64,000 bases of DNA from Alicyclobacillus suci (GCF_017329615.1 NZ_JAFMTW010000003.1:1-64000); one strand, 5' to 3'. Numbered from the stretch's first letter, positions 37,640 to 47,402 are shown. The notes: generated by a model not told the origin, from the sequence alone. Made by a program: numbers and translations.

Positions 37640-38065
37640 GTGCTGACACCCAGTATGGAAGATTATTTGGAGAAAATTTACGAACTAATGAACGAAAAGG
37701 GGTACGCGCGCGTTTCTGACATTGCGAGTTCTCTCGCGGTTCAACCTAGTTCGGTGACAAAGATGCTTCAGAAGTTAGACGAAAACGAGTATGTCAGTTA
37801 CGAAAAATATCGGGGCATTGTACTGACGCCGCGCGGTAAGAAAATGGGGAAACTCATGAAAGAACGCCACGCCATGCTCGCTGAGTTCCTGCGTATGCTC
37901 GGCGTGGCAGAAGAGACGATTCAACGCGACGTCGAAGGGATTGAACACCACGTCAGTCCACGCACGCTGGAATCGTTACAAGCACTAGTGGTCTTCTTTC
38001 ACGCGAACCCAGCGGCACTCGAGGCCTTTATGGCGTTTCAGGCAACCGTTTCGCCCTCTGAATGA
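37640..38065 (+). CDS. mntR: Manganese-responsive regulator MntR
   Basis: 141 residues from the GTG at 37640, which follows GGAGGT. The sequence [16 protein letters not shown] matches MntR closely. The Mn-binding residues are all present: D8, E11, the His in [10 protein letters not shown], and the Glu, Glu and His of DVEGIEHHV. The winged helix ([20 protein letters not shown]) should bind operators of manganese uptake or efflux genes. It is a plus-strand gene between comEA and yqeM. No manganese transporter is in the window. Confidence 0.96.
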   Translation: MLTPSMEDYLEKIYELMNEKGYARVSDIASSLAVQPSSVTKMLQKLDENEYVSYEKYRGIVLTPRGKKMGKLMKERHAMLAEFLRMLGVAEETIQRDVEGIEHHVSPRTLESLQALVVFFHANPAALEAFMAFQATVSPSE

Positions 38066-38107
38066 AGGCCACCGATGAACAACTTTGACTGAGCGTATCC
38101 ATCGAAT

Positions 38108-38827
38108 TCATACGCGCGTGATAAAGACGAGCCTATCTGCTGCGTCCGTTGGTTTGTGAGCGAAGTCTGCAAGTACTTCGCACACGTTGAATCCACAGTC
38201 TCGCAACGCAGCTGAAATATCTGCTTCGGAATGAAAGTATTGAAGATGTTGTTCTTCAACGCGCTCATACAACCCGTCATCAACTTGCACAAACGCGTGA
38301 ACGTCATGTTCAATCGTCTGCCCAACCACGCGCGTCTCATGCAATAAGACAGCGTCCTCCTCAATTTGATGCCAATAACCATCCGCCAATGCAGCCAAAC
38401 GAGCGGGACCGATGATGTCAAACGCAAATGTGCCACCCGGCACTAGCGCGTCATGCACTGCCTGAAACACTTGGCGCAAATCGGTTCCAGGAATGTAATT
38501 CACCACATCACAAGTCGAAACCGCAAGGTGAACGGGACGCGGCAGCCGCAAAGCCCGTACATCCTGACAAAGCAACTCCACGTGTACACGTGCGTCGTAC
38601 GCCCGCTCCTGCGCCTGTGCCAACATCGCTTCCGACGCATCAACGCCGACGCACGTGCGTGCCTTCGCCGCCAGTGGCACGGTCAGTGTGCCCGTGCCAC
38701 ATCCTACATCGGCCACGTGAAAGTTTGTAATCTGCCAACGCGATTCAATCAAGTGAAGCCATGGTTGATATGGCGCGTCTGCCATAAAAATATCGTAAAC
38801 ACTTGCGAACTGTTCGTAAGCTGTCAC
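38108..38827 (-). CDS. yqeM: Class I SAM-dependent methyltransferase (YqeM)
   Basis: A 239-residue Rossmann-fold methyltransferase. Motif I is VADVGCGTGTLTVPLA near 38-53, followed by GVDASEAMLAQA (motif II). The conserved post-I acidic region and PGGTFAFDI are visible. B. subtilis YqeM occupies the same position upstream of comE. The substrate is unknown. It overlaps rsfS by four bases. Confidence 0.9.
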   Translation of the reverse strand: MTAYEQFASVYDIFMADAPYQPWLHLIESRWQITNFHVADVGCGTGTLTVPLAAKARTCVGVDASEAMLAQAQERAYDARVHVELLCQDVRALRLPRPVHLAVSTCDVVNYIPGTDLRQVFQAVHDALVPGGTFAFDIIGPARLAALADGYWHQIEEDAVLLHETRVVGQTIEHDVHAFVQVDDGLYERVEEQHLQYFHSEADISAALRDCGFNVCEVLADFAHKPTDAADRLVFITRV

Positions 38828-39186
38828 GTGGACGACTCACCGACTGTGTAGACGTCAGCTTCTCCCCACAAACGCTCAATATGGTAAAACTCTCTATCCT
38901 CTGGTCGAAACACGTGTACCACGATGTCACCGAAGTCGAGCAGTACCCAGCGGGCTTCGTCCATTCCCTCAACGCCTCTGCAAGTCACGCCCAACTCGCT
39001 CAACTCATCGCGTACAGCCCGTGCCACCGATTCTACTTGTGGTCGAGAATTCGCCGAGCAAATCACAAAAAAATCTGCCATGGGCGTCAACGTTTGCACG
39101 TTCATCACGACGACATCCGTCGCCTTTTTGTCCTGTGCTGCGTTTGCAGCTGCCTGAGCAACGCGCTCTACTTCGTTTATTTGCAT
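38824..39186 (-). CDS. rsfS: Ribosomal silencing factor RsfS
   Basis: About 120 residues; binds uL14 on the 50S subunit and blocks subunit joining when nutrients are low. The family signature is visible in TPMADFFVICSANSRPQV and WVLLDFGDIVVHVF. ATG at 39186 follows AAAGGAGG with seven-base spacing. It lies in the yqeM-yqeK-nadD block and overlaps yqeM. Confidence 0.95.
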   Translation of the reverse strand: MQINEVERVAQAAANAAQDKKATDVVVMNVQTLTPMADFFVICSANSRPQVESVARAVRDELSELGVTCRGVEGMDEARWVLLDFGDIVVHVFRPEDREFYHIERLWGEADVYTVGESST

Positions 39187-39214
39187 GTACACGCCTCCTT
39201 TAGTTCGCTACACG

Positions 39215-39769
39215 TTAACGCTTTAAAAGTTCATTCCGCGTGAGGACCGTCAGTGGAAACAGCGGTTTTCCCGCGTCCACCAAAAAGCGGATGGTATTAT
39301 CAATACTGAGCCTCACCGCCGATTGCAAACTGTGCGCTGCGGCTGCCCGAATCTCCTCCACACCAGTATAATTGCGCCCTGGCTCAATCGCATCCGCCAC
39401 AAACAAAACCATATCCAACGTCGTCATGTTTGGCCGACCCGTAGTATGGTAGCGAACGGCATCTAAAATCTGTTCATCCGTAATGCCGTACTGAACTTTG
39501 CCGAGGTGGGCGGCAATCGGTCCATGTAACAGCATCGGGATACTCGCGAACCCTGCTGGCACCTCAATCGTCTGTGACGCTTCAGTGAGTTTCTCCCACG
39601 GCCACTCCCGCGCGATATCGTGCAACCAAGCCGCGACCTCCGCCTGCTCCTCGGAAATGTGAACCTGTTTTGCCAATTCCACCGCCGTCGCGACAACGCC
39701 TTCCACATGCCGCAAGCGATGCAGGGTAAGACTGTTTTTCACATCGTTGACCAACTGGGACAAATCCAT
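39215..39769 (-). CDS. yqeK: HD-domain nucleotide hydrolase YqeK
   Basis: A 184-residue HD-domain protein. The metal-site His/Asp pattern is HRLRHVEGV, AAWLHDIAREW, a histidine in MLLHGPIAA and YHTTGRP. Family members hydrolyse diadenosine tetraphosphate symmetrically to ADP. The start is ATG 39769 with GGGAGG upstream; an earlier start would extend into nadD. Located with nadD and rsfS as usual. Confidence 0.93.
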   Translation of the reverse strand: MDLSQLVNDVKNSLTLHRLRHVEGVVATAVELAKQVHISEEQAEVAAWLHDIAREWPWEKLTEASQTIEVPAGFASIPMLLHGPIAAHLGKVQYGITDEQILDAVRYHTTGRPNMTTLDMVLFVADAIEPGRNYTGVEEIRAAAAHSLQSAVRLSIDNTIRFLVDAGKPLFPLTVLTRNELLKR

Positions 39770-39791
39770 TACGTGCGCCTCCCATCCCGCC

Positions 39792-40442
39792 TTACGGGCC
39801 GGCATTCCACACGTCGAGTACCCGCGGCGGCACTAACCCAAACACATCAAGGCCATTTGCCAGGCGTTCCCGAAGCCACGTAGACGACACGTCGAGTAGC
39901 GGCATTTCTATCGGCGTGGCCCGCACGTCCGACAAAGCGGACTGGACGGTTGCAAGCGCGGCTGCAAACGGGTAACCACTACGGCCTGCTACATAGAATG
40001 CGATACGTTTCACAAGTTCCTGTGCACCATGCCACGTGGGCAACTGTGCCAGACTATCCGTACCTAACAAAAAGGAAAATTTCGTCTCTGTATACCAGGT
40101 CTGACACGCTCGGACGGTGTCTACGCTAAACGAAGGCCGTGGCAGGTACATCTCAATTGGCACGGCGCGCAATCCCGCACGTCCATCAATCAACGCCTCA
40201 ACCATGCGAAGTCGCCAGGAGAATGTGTCGTCGCCAATTTGTGCCTTGTGCGGTGGACTCGGTGCCGGCAAAAACCAGACTTCATCGACACCTGTCTGTT
40301 CCCACGCAAGTTGTGCCATCGCCAAGTGGCCGATGTGCGGCGGGTCAAACGTCCCCCCAAACAACAGCACGCGCTCAGCTGATGTATCTGGTAAATCTCC
40401 TGGTCGCTGGAAAGTGGTTCCACTGTCCACAGTATAGCACAC
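39792..40442 (-). CDS. nadD: Nicotinate-nucleotide adenylyltransferase NadD
   Basis: About 216 residues; joins nicotinate mononucleotide and ATP to NaAD in NAD synthesis. The nucleotidyltransferase motif LFGGTFDPPHIGHLAMAQ is intact, and the C-terminal ISTxxR-like motif is VSSTWLRERL. GTG 40442 is preferred because AGGTGG precedes it; ATG 40460 is in frame but lacks a site. The small gene yhbY, between nadD and aroE in Bacillus, is absent. Confidence 0.94.
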   Translation of the reverse strand: MCYTVDSGTTFQRPGDLPDTSAERVLLFGGTFDPPHIGHLAMAQLAWEQTGVDEVWFLPAPSPPHKAQIGDDTFSWRLRMVEALIDGRAGLRAVPIEMYLPRPSFSVDTVRACQTWYTETKFSFLLGTDSLAQLPTWHGAQELVKRIAFYVAGRSGYPFAAALATVQSALSDVRATPIEMPLLDVSSTWLRERLANGLDVFGLVPPRVLDVWNAGP

Positions 40443-40452
40443 CCCTGCCACC

Positions 40453-41301
40453 TCACTCATGCACCAGTTGCTCGTGGGCAAGATGTTGGTTGACAGCCGC
40501 AAACATCACGTCTACCGGTGCTTGATGCCCTAACCACCACTCATAGGCATCCACACCCTGATAGATAAGCATGTCAGCTCCGTCCACTACCACTGCCCCG
40601 CGCGACTTCGCTAACCTGGCAAACATCGTTTCACGCGGTCGATACACAATATCTTGCACAATCTGCCCCGGCTGAAAGACGCCAGCGTCCGTCACCGGCG
40701 ACTGATTGACCTCTGGCCACATCCCAATCGGCGTCGTCTGCACAATGACATTTGCCTCGGCCAGAACCGCATTTCGCTTCTCCCACGGTGCGTACTGAAT
40801 GCTCAGTTCCGCATCAAAGCGACGCGCTAGTGCCGCCACCTGCGACGCCCGTCTCGCGATGACCGTCACATTGGCTTGCGGCCGATGCGTAGCCATCGCG
40901 GCCAAGATAGCCATCGCGGCCCCCCCCGCACCAATCACGGCAAAACTGGGAGACGCGCTTTGGACGTGATGCCCAATTGATCTCCACCAACCGGAAACAT
41001 CTGTATTGTGCCCAATGGCGCCATCTTCCGTGAAACGAATCGTATTTACAGCGCCGATGCGCCGCGCTTCGTCGGTATGTGTCTTCACCCAGTGAAACGC
41101 CGCAACTTTGTGCGGAACCGTGACGTTGACGCCGACGGCGCCAAGCGCGGACAACCCCACAAGAGCTTCTTCAATTCGCTCTGGAGTGACGGCGAACGGT
41201 ACATAGACGGCCGTTTCTCCATCCGCCGCAAATGCCGCATTCATCATCGCAGGCGAAGCCGAATGCCCGACCGGGTAACCGAGGAGACCAAATAGCTTCA
41301 T
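40453..41301 (-). CDS. aroE: Shikimate dehydrogenase AroE
   Basis: A 282-residue NADPH-dependent enzyme of the chorismate pathway, reducing 3-dehydroshikimate. The substrate-binding segments GYPVGHSASPAMMNAAF and VNVTVPHKV (catalytic Lys) are clear. The cofactor motif is VIGAGGAAMAI, and the C-terminal GADMLIYQG segment is conserved. ATG 41301 follows AAGGAAGGG and overlaps the yqeH stop. The order yqeH-aroE-nadD follows Bacillus. Confidence 0.95.
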   Translation of the reverse strand: MKLFGLLGYPVGHSASPAMMNAAFAADGETAVYVPFAVTPERIEEALVGLSALGAVGVNVTVPHKVAAFHWVKTHTDEARRIGAVNTIRFTEDGAIGHNTDVSGWWRSIGHHVQSASPSFAVIGAGGAAMAILAAMATHRPQANVTVIARRASQVAALARRFDAELSIQYAPWEKRNAVLAEANVIVQTTPIGMWPEVNQSPVTDAGVFQPGQIVQDIVYRPRETMFARLAKSRGAVVVDGADMLIYQGVDAYEWWLGHQAPVDVMFAAVNQHLAHEQLVHE

Positions 41302-42494
41302 GAGTACAACCCTTCCTTCAATCTCGTCAAATCCCCGACCAACCTCGGCCGCACCGCGACATCCAACCAGGCAGGCAACCACAAGCGACCGCGAAACGCC
41401 TCGCCGGAGAGCGTGACCCACCCGAGTCCAGGAATGACGATATCACGCCCGCGACCGGATACCGCGATGGTCCCTTGCGCCACCCGCTGCCCCCGCCGCG
41501 TCGATTGAATAGGGTGCGGCGTCAAATCGGTGAAGGACGACTGACATTCAGGCCCTGGCACCTGCAGAATGTCGTCGCGATGTTGTGCCCAAATCGCCTC
41601 TGCCCGCTCCAACTTCGTGCGATGCACCGGCAACTGATTGCTTATGTATAAAACGATGGATTGGCGAACGCCAGATTCGAAATCCAACCGCGCGAAGCCG
41701 CCGAGAAACAACGTCTGCTCCGGATTTAACTGGTACACGCGAGGACGCAGTCGAGCGTCTGGCACCGCACGCTTCAAGCAATCCGCGCACAGTTTATCGA
41801 TCACGCGCGTACCATGAATCAACCCTGGCGTATCGACAAACGTCACCGTTCCGTTCGGGCCCGCGACTTGAAAACGCGACAGTGCCAAGGTTGTGCCCGG
41901 TCGACGCGAGACCGTATAGGGGTCATTGGGCACATCGAACTGCTTGGCCACTGCATTGAGCAACGTCGACTTGCCTGTGTTCGCCATCCCGACGACATAA
42001 ACGGGCCTGTCCGTCTCGTCAAACACGCGCCGGTACAACGAATCAAGGCCCATCCCCGTCGCTGCGCTGACAAACAGCACCTCGTTCGCCTCCACGTGTG
42101 TCGCTCGCACCTGCTCCAAAATCCAGTCGGACAGCGCCTCAAAGCGCACGCCTTTCGGCAACAAATCCACCTTGTTCACCACAACCACCACGTCGCTGTT
42201 CATCACAAAGCGGGCGAGGTTCGGGACGAGGCTGCCGGCGAGATCGAATACGTCAATGACGTAAAGAACCAATCCCGGATTGTCAAAAATTTGAGCGACC
42301 TGTGCCTGATACTCGCGCTCACTCACTTGAACGGGCAGAAATTCCCCGTAGTTACGTATGCGAAAGCAGCGCCGGCACAACACGTTCTCCTTGCCCATCG
42401 CGCTAGACGGTACAAAGCCCGGCGCTTGCTCGTCTTGTGACTGCAACGGAGACCCACAACCGACACACACAACCGCCTTTACCGCTTCATCCAT
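41298..42494 (-). CDS. yqeH: Ribosome biogenesis GTPase YqeH
   Basis: A 398-residue circularly permuted GTPase for 30S assembly. An N-terminal zinc finger (CVGCG and CRRCFRIRNYG) precedes the permuted G motifs: NKVDLLPKG (G4), SAATGMG (G5), then VVGMANTGKSTLLNA (G1) and FVDTPGLIHG (G3). The C-terminal domain has the usual beta-rich form. It starts a few bases downstream of yqeG. Confidence 0.96.
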   Translation of the reverse strand: MDEAVKAVVCVGCGSPLQSQDEQAPGFVPSSAMGKENVLCRRCFRIRNYGEFLPVQVSEREYQAQVAQIFDNPGLVLYVIDVFDLAGSLVPNLARFVMNSDVVVVVNKVDLLPKGVRFEALSDWILEQVRATHVEANEVLFVSAATGMGLDSLYRRVFDETDRPVYVVGMANTGKSTLLNAVAKQFDVPNDPYTVSRRPGTTLALSRFQVAGPNGTVTFVDTPGLIHGTRVIDKLCADCLKRAVPDARLRPRVYQLNPEQTLFLGGFARLDFESGVRQSIVLYISNQLPVHRTKLERAEAIWAQHRDDILQVPGPECQSSFTDLTPHPIQSTRRGQRVAQGTIAVSGRGRDIVIPGLGWVTLSGEAFRGRLWLPAWLDVAVRPRLVGDLTRLKEGLYS

Positions 42495-42498
42495 CCTC

Positions 42499-43035
42499 TC
42501 ACCTCCGAAGTGAATTCGAATCGGGGCGCTTCAGCCCACGCACGCGCAACAGCGGCATCGCCATGCGCTCGACATTGCGGACAATGCGCGTGCCCCACCA
42601 TTCTTTGCTCTCAATCGGGAGCACCAATATCGTGTAGATACCCAGGCGATTGCCGCCTCGAACATCCGTAAACAGTTGATCCCCCACCATGACCGCCTGT
42701 TCCGCCCGCATATCGAACCGCTGCAGCGCCTCGAGGAACCCAACCGGTTTCGGCTTTCTCGCGGCCCCGACCGCTGGCAAGCCGGACAATGCGGCAAATT
42801 CCTCGACACGGCCACTCGAATTGTTGGACACGATACAGACGTGGAACCCCCGTGCGTGCGCCTTATTCAGCCACGCCGCGAGGTCTTCCGGCACATCGGG
42901 ATGATTCCAGGGAACCAACGTGTTGTCCAAATCCGTCAAAATCAGGCGAATCCCTTGGTTCCACAACCGTTCCAAATCGATTTCATAAATTGAAGAAACG
43001 TATTCATTCGGCATTAACGACTGCAGCCAACTCAC
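42499..43035 (-). CDS. yqeG: YqeG family HAD phosphatase
   Basis: A 178-residue HAD hydrolase with the nucleophile motif LTDLDNTLVPWN and the later VMVGDQLFTDVRGGNRLG. B. subtilis YqeG is in the same place upstream of yqeH. The reaction is unknown. The frame is open up to 43182, but family members start near SLMPNEYV; GTG 43035 is the best fit, with ATG 43014 as an alternative. Confidence 0.9.
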   Translation of the reverse strand: MSWLQSLMPNEYVSSIYEIDLERLWNQGIRLILTDLDNTLVPWNHPDVPEDLAAWLNKAHARGFHVCIVSNNSSGRVEEFAALSGLPAVGAARKPKPVGFLEALQRFDMRAEQAVMVGDQLFTDVRGGNRLGIYTILVLPIESKEWWGTRIVRNVERMAMPLLRVRGLKRPDSNSLRR

Positions 43036-43160
43036 GACATCACCCGTTCCATTTATCAGCTTGCTCGAAGTACCTGTTTCAAACACGCAATATCGCCAAG
43101 ACGATGTCATGTACGCGGTAGACCATGATAGCACAGCCACACGGCCCATGCCTAGTGTAC

Positions 43161-43191
43161 ACAAAAGGAGCGGTCGATTCATGACCGCTCC
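43161..43191 (-). terminator. Hairpin terminator after sigK region
   Basis: GGAGCGGTC and GACCGCTCC form a perfect 9-bp stem with seven-base loop (43167-43191), followed on the minus strand by TTTTGTG. It lies beyond the sigK stop and before yqeG. Confidence 0.75.
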
Positions 43192-43253
43192 ATCCGAACA
43201 CCTAACGATTTACGCAGTGACGTTCGATTGGATGAATGCCACTTGAACGCTAC

Positions 43254-44027
43254 CTATGATTCATCCCTTTGCGAATTCGCGCGTGTCCCCCTGCCTACTG
43301 CGCGCTTGCGCACATTCCGACCGCCGCTCCCACGCATCGAGTCATACAGTTTGGTCAAAGCCCTGTGCTCAATGCGCGACACATACGATCTCGATATCCC
43401 CAATTCCGCCGCAATCTCCCGCTGCGTGCGCTCCTCCCCATTGGGCAGCCCAAACCGCTTGCAAAGCACTTCTCTCTCCCTATCTGCCAACACCGGCAAA
43501 CTCTCATACATCTTCTGTTTTTCCCACGCGAAGTCGACGACATCGACGACTTCGTCGGGGTCAGACCCGAGTAAATCCGCAAGCGTCATCTCGTTGCCGT
43601 CTTTATCGGTGCCAATGGGATCCGACAGAAACGCATCCCGCCGATGTTTCTTGGTGCTGCGCAGATACATGAGAATCTCGTTTTCAATACAACGCGCCGC
43701 GTACGTCGCCAATTTCGTACCTTTGCCCTGCTTGTAACTCTCAACCGCCTTAATCAGCCCAATCGTGCCGATAGATATCAAATCCTCTGGGTCTTCGCCC
43801 GACATTTCATACTTCTTCACGAGGTGTGCCACGAGCCGCAGATTGTGCTCAATCAGCAAATTGCGCGCGCTCTCCCGCGCACTTTCGCTGCCGCTCATCA
43901 AATCCGCAATCGCCGCACGTTCCTCATCCGCAGACAGCGGCTTCGGAAACGCACCGTTCTTCACATAGGACACAAAAACGGAAACATCCTTGAGAACCAA
44001 TGCGAGCAGTGCCAAAATGCTGGACAA
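43254..44027 (-). CDS. sigK: Sporulation sigma factor SigK (pro-sigma-K)
   Basis: A 257-residue late mother-cell sigma factor. The hydrophobic N-terminal pro-sequence (about 1-20; [20 protein letters not shown]) precedes region 2 ([53 protein letters not shown]). Region 4 has the helix-turn-helix [20 protein letters not shown]. The pro-peptide is removed by SpoIVFB in relatives. The gene is continuous, with no skin-type interruption as in B. subtilis. Confidence 0.97.
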   Translation of the reverse strand: MSSILALLALVLKDVSVFVSYVKNGAFPKPLSADEERAAIADLMSGSESARESARNLLIEHNLRLVAHLVKKYEMSGEDPEDLISIGTIGLIKAVESYKQGKGTKLATYAARCIENEILMYLRSTKKHRRDAFLSDPIGTDKDGNEMTLADLLGSDPDEVVDVVDFAWEKQKMYESLPVLADREREVLCKRFGLPNGEERTQREIAAELGISRSYVSRIEHRALTKLYDSMRGSGGRNVRKRAVGRGTRANSQRDES

Positions 44028-44068
44028 ATTACGCCACCTCCGTCATGCGTTTTGGCAGGGACTTCGGC

Positions 44069-45727
44069 CTAATTTATGCAGCGTGGACACTGAATCTGCC
44101 TCGCGGCGGAATTGGGGCGCGCTGGGGGTGCTAGGGGCGCCAGCCATTTTTTGGCCAGTGCGAACAGGTGGGCATGCGCTTGCGCACTCGGTTCATCAGC
44201 GACGCAGATGGCGAACGCCGAGATTGGCGTGCCGGACGCGTTGACTTGATAGCCGATGAGCCAGGCGTTGACGTGGCCGTTCGGCAACTCGGCCGTGCCC
44301 GTTTTGGCGGCAATCGGGTAGGTGTGAAGGGGATAGGCAGTGCCAGATGGATTGTGAACCGCTGCCCACATCCCCTCGCGCAGGACGGAGGCGGTATATG
44401 GGGAGCAGGCATCGCGGCCGGTCGCGTCGGCGCGGCGGCGGTAAAAGGGCGTGAAGCGACCCTGTGCGTCAGAGAAGCCGCGAACGAGCCGTGCGCGGTG
44501 ATACCTGCCGTCCTCCGCGAGGGTGGCGGCCAACAAGGCGCCCTGCAGGGGCGTCATGCGGACGTCCTCCTGGCCGATGGCCGTGTTCGCAAGCAATCCT
44601 TCATCCTCGCCGCTGTGCCGGTAAACGACCCCTTTATCTGCGCCCGGAATCATGTCCTCGGCGCCATAGGGCACGAGGCCGGTCGTGTCAAGACCAAAGC
44701 GCTGTGCCTGTACGGCCAGCGCCGTTCGGCCCAATCGAATGCCCATCTCGGCGAATGCGACATCACAGGATTGAGCAATCGCCTCGCGCAGCGAAAGGCG
44801 TCCGTGCGTGCGCCAGCAGTGCAACCGCACACGCGGGATGCGAAGAAAGCCGCGGCAGACGAAGTGAGCGTCTGAGCGGTATGTATGAGACTCTAAAGCA
44901 GCGGCACCGGTGACCAATTTGAACACGGACCCGGGTGCGATAGCGCGTAGCGCGTCACTGAACTGGTGATTCGCCGAAGCCAAAACCGATATGTCGCCGT
45001 CTGGCAAGGCGATGGACACGATGCTCGCATGCGCGACACCCGCAGCGCGCAGAAGCTGTTCGGCAGCGCGCTGTTTGGACTCATCCATGGTCGTCACCAC
45101 GTTTTTCCCTGAAATGGGCGTGAGCGTGAACGTTTCACTCGGTTTCATCGCAGGCGGCACCTCACTTGCCCCCGTCGGTGGTGCGATTTGCCCGATAAGC
45201 CCCGGTCTGCGCCCAGACAATAACGCGTCAAATGTGTATTCGAGGCCGGATCTCCCTTGTTCAGGCACCACCTTACCAGCCTTCGGCCAGACGTCCGGCA
45301 AGCCGATAGCGCCGACAATTTCCGGCGCCACCACCGACGCGCGCGCAGAATCCGAATGTGCAGAATCAAGCGCCTCAATCGCTTGCGGCGTGGCAGGTGA
45401 GCTCACATCAGCCTGCTGTCCACCCGACTGTTTAACGTTACCTGCCATCCCCGATGCCTGCCACAACCGACCGTCCGCAAACTCGATGTGCCCGCGAGCG
45501 TCGCTGGTCATTTCAAGGTCAAAATGCTCCGCGTCAAGCTTCCAACGCGGAACAGATACCCCGCCCGCGCCAGCGAGAAAACCGTGCGGAAACACCATCA
45601 CGAGAAAAAGCCGTCCCAATAGGACGGCGCTCAAAATGATCCAAATCGCATAGAAACAAATTAACCGACGAACGCGCAGTTCTGACTTTCCCACCGCAAC
45701 CAAACTCCTTGCATATAGATTGTCCAA
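44069..45727 (-). CDS. Penicillin-binding protein transpeptidase (PbpI/YrrR-like)
   Basis: 552 residues with one N-terminal membrane helix (about 22-45) and a C-terminal transpeptidase domain. The active-site motifs are S267-V-F-K270, S320-C-D322 (where SxN is more common) and KTG in AAKTGTAELPNG. The N-terminal extracellular segment is short and not the usual dimerisation domain. B. subtilis has pbpI near mltG in the same region, which supports the call. The Asp variant also occurs in PBP2-type enzymes. It should crosslink peptidoglycan; a sporulation link with neighbouring sigK is only inference. Confidence 0.85.
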   Translation of the reverse strand: MDNLYARSLVAVGKSELRVRRLICFYAIWIILSAVLLGRLFLVMVFPHGFLAGAGGVSVPRWKLDAEHFDLEMTSDARGHIEFADGRLWQASGMAGNVKQSGGQQADVSSPATPQAIEALDSAHSDSARASVVAPEIVGAIGLPDVWPKAGKVVPEQGRSGLEYTFDALLSGRRPGLIGQIAPPTGASEVPPAMKPSETFTLTPISGKNVVTTMDESKQRAAEQLLRAAGVAHASIVSIALPDGDISVLASANHQFSDALRAIAPGSVFKLVTGAAALESHTYRSDAHFVCRGFLRIPRVRLHCWRTHGRLSLREAIAQSCDVAFAEMGIRLGRTALAVQAQRFGLDTTGLVPYGAEDMIPGADKGVVYRHSGEDEGLLANTAIGQEDVRMTPLQGALLAATLAEDGRYHRARLVRGFSDAQGRFTPFYRRRADATGRDACSPYTASVLREGMWAAVHNPSGTAYPLHTYPIAAKTGTAELPNGHVNAWLIGYQVNASGTPISAFAICVADEPSAQAHAHLFALAKKWLAPLAPPARPNSAARQIQCPRCIN

Positions 45728-45815
45728 GATTGGAATCCCTATGCAGAATGGGCGCGCGACCTAGTCGGACAAATCTACAGACCGAACAACAAACGAGCAA
45801 CAATCGAGATAAATG

Positions 45816-46901
45816 TTACGGATTGTCGGCTTGTTTCTTCAAATTCTGCGTACGCAACTGCTCGTTGTGCAGTTGTTGTGCGTACGTTGTGGAGAAATAA
45901 TGCTCGCCACTGCCGTCACCTTTGGCCACATAATAAAGGTAATCGGTCTTCGCGGGTTTCAATACAGCTTCGATGCTCTTAAGTCCCGGACTGCCAATCG
46001 GACCAGGCGGCAAGCCCGCGTGCAAATAGGTGTTGTATGGACCTTTGGCATTTTCGAGATCTGCGTCGGTAACCACGTCCACGTGGTGTCCAAGCGCATA
46101 TTCCACCGTCGCATCGATTTGCAGTTTCATGCCTTTTTTGAGGCGATTCTGAATGACGCTAGCAATCAGCGGGCGCTCCTTGTCCACCTGTGCCTCGTTC
46201 TCCACCAACGAAGCTTCGGTGATGAGTTGGTTAAGCGTCAAGTGACTCGCTTTCATCTGCGCCACATTGGCCGGCGTCAACACGCGCTTCTGAAAGTCCT
46301 CAAGCATTTCGTCAATCACTTCGACCGGCGGCTCGTTCGGCTGAAACTGATACGTATCCGGGAACAAAAATCCCTCCAAGCGATAACGGACGTCCTTGCG
46401 ATTTGCAAGTTGCGCTATAAATGGGGCCTTCACGGATGCCGTTTGCACCGCCTTGAGAAACGCCGCAGATTGGCAAATTCCGTGCTCCTGCAAGGTCGTT
46501 GCGATTTCTTGCACATCGTACCCCTCAGGGATGGTCACGCTGATGGCATCCGACACGACCTGCCCGTGCGTCAAAATGGACAGAATTTGCGCCGGTTTCA
46601 TATTTGGCGCAAGCGCGTACGTCCCTGCCTGAATGCCAGACACGCCATGATGTCCGCGATAAAAGTACAAAAATGCCGTGCGGTTGCGAATAAGTCCTCT
46701 CTTGTAGAGATCTTCGGCGACATCCGTTGCCGATTCACCGCGCTCGATTTCCACTTCTTGGGTGGCCGAACTCGTGGAGACCGGCGCCAGCGCCCGCTGG
46801 TACCCTATGTAGACACCGATGATGGCCAACACAATACACGCCACCACGATAATTCCTACAATCACAAGCCTTCTGCGGAACACACTCTGGAAAATCCCCA
46901 G
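45816..46901 (-). CDS. mltG: Endolytic transglycosylase MltG
   Basis: About 361 residues with one membrane helix near the N-terminus (LVIVGIIVVACIVLAIIGVYIG). A LysM-like domain and the YceG/MltG catalytic domain follow, with ASLVENEAQVDKERPLIASV (catalytic Glu) and GLPPGPIGSPG. It cuts nascent glycan strands and sets their length. The best-placed ribosome-binding site (GGAGGAGA) precedes CTG 46901; GTG 46883 and TTG 46976 are in-frame alternatives. The start is therefore uncertain. Confidence 0.9.
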   Translation of the reverse strand: MGIFQSVFRRRLVIVGIIVVACIVLAIIGVYIGYQRALAPVSTSSATQEVEIERGESATDVAEDLYKRGLIRNRTAFLYFYRGHHGVSGIQAGTYALAPNMKPAQILSILTHGQVVSDAISVTIPEGYDVQEIATTLQEHGICQSAAFLKAVQTASVKAPFIAQLANRKDVRYRLEGFLFPDTYQFQPNEPPVEVIDEMLEDFQKRVLTPANVAQMKASHLTLNQLITEASLVENEAQVDKERPLIASVIQNRLKKGMKLQIDATVEYALGHHVDVVTDADLENAKGPYNTYLHAGLPPGPIGSPGLKSIEAVLKPAKTDYLYYVAKGDGSGEHYFSTTYAQQLHNEQLRTQNLKKQADNP

Positions 46902-46988
46902 ACAATCTCCTCCCTCAACGCGGCACAAGAACGCCACAAAGGTGATAGCACCTCGACACACAAAGGGTCGCACCAAGCGATGATACGC

Positions 46989-47402
46989 TCAGTGCGACTT
47001 GGCGTCGAGATAATGTTGTAGAAGAATCGTGGCCGCCACGGCGTCGACGACCTGTTTGCGCCGCTTGCGACTGACGTCCGCTTCAAGCAACACGCGCTTG
47101 GCGCTCACGGTCGTGAGGCGTTCATCAAACAACTCCACAGGAATGTCGACCACGTTCATCAACAGCGCGCGAAACTTCTCGACGTGTTGCGCCTTTTGCC
47201 CGACTTCCCCAGACATGGTGATGGGGTTGCCAAGCACAATCCGCTCTACCTCGTACTCGCGTACGACGTCGCCGATCTCAGCGGCCACTTGCTTGTCCGA
47301 CTGCCGCTGAATCACTTTCAGCGCACTCGCAAGAAACCCCATCGGGTCAGAGAGCGCCAAACCAACTCGGCGCTCTCCATAATCAACCGCGAGAATCCGC
47401 AT
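46989..47402 (-). CDS. ruvX: Putative pre-16S rRNA nuclease RuvX (YqgF/YrrK)
   Basis: A 137-residue RNase H-like protein. The motif [19 protein letters not shown] begins the fold; [10 protein letters not shown] and [10 protein letters not shown] follow, with a C-terminal [13 protein letters not shown]. Homologues process the 5' end of 16S rRNA. The ATG at 47402 overlaps the last 20 bp of ireB; no strong ribosome-binding site is seen, so coupling is likely. The order alaS-ireB-ruvX-mltG is standard. Confidence 0.93.
   Translation of the reverse strand: MRILAVDYGERRVGLALSDPMGFLASALKVIQRQSDKQVAAEIGDVVREYEVERIVLGNPITMSGEVGQKAQHVEKFRALLMNVVDIPVELFDERLTTVSAKRVLLEADVSRKRRKQVVDAVAATILLQHYLDAKSH

Noticed and set aside
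43254..44027. skin-type element splitting sigK
   Set aside because: The gene is continuous from pro-sequence to region 4.
45813..47021. 402-codon open frame on the plus strand
   Set aside because: It mirrors mltG, which has recognisable catalytic motifs; the opposite product has none.
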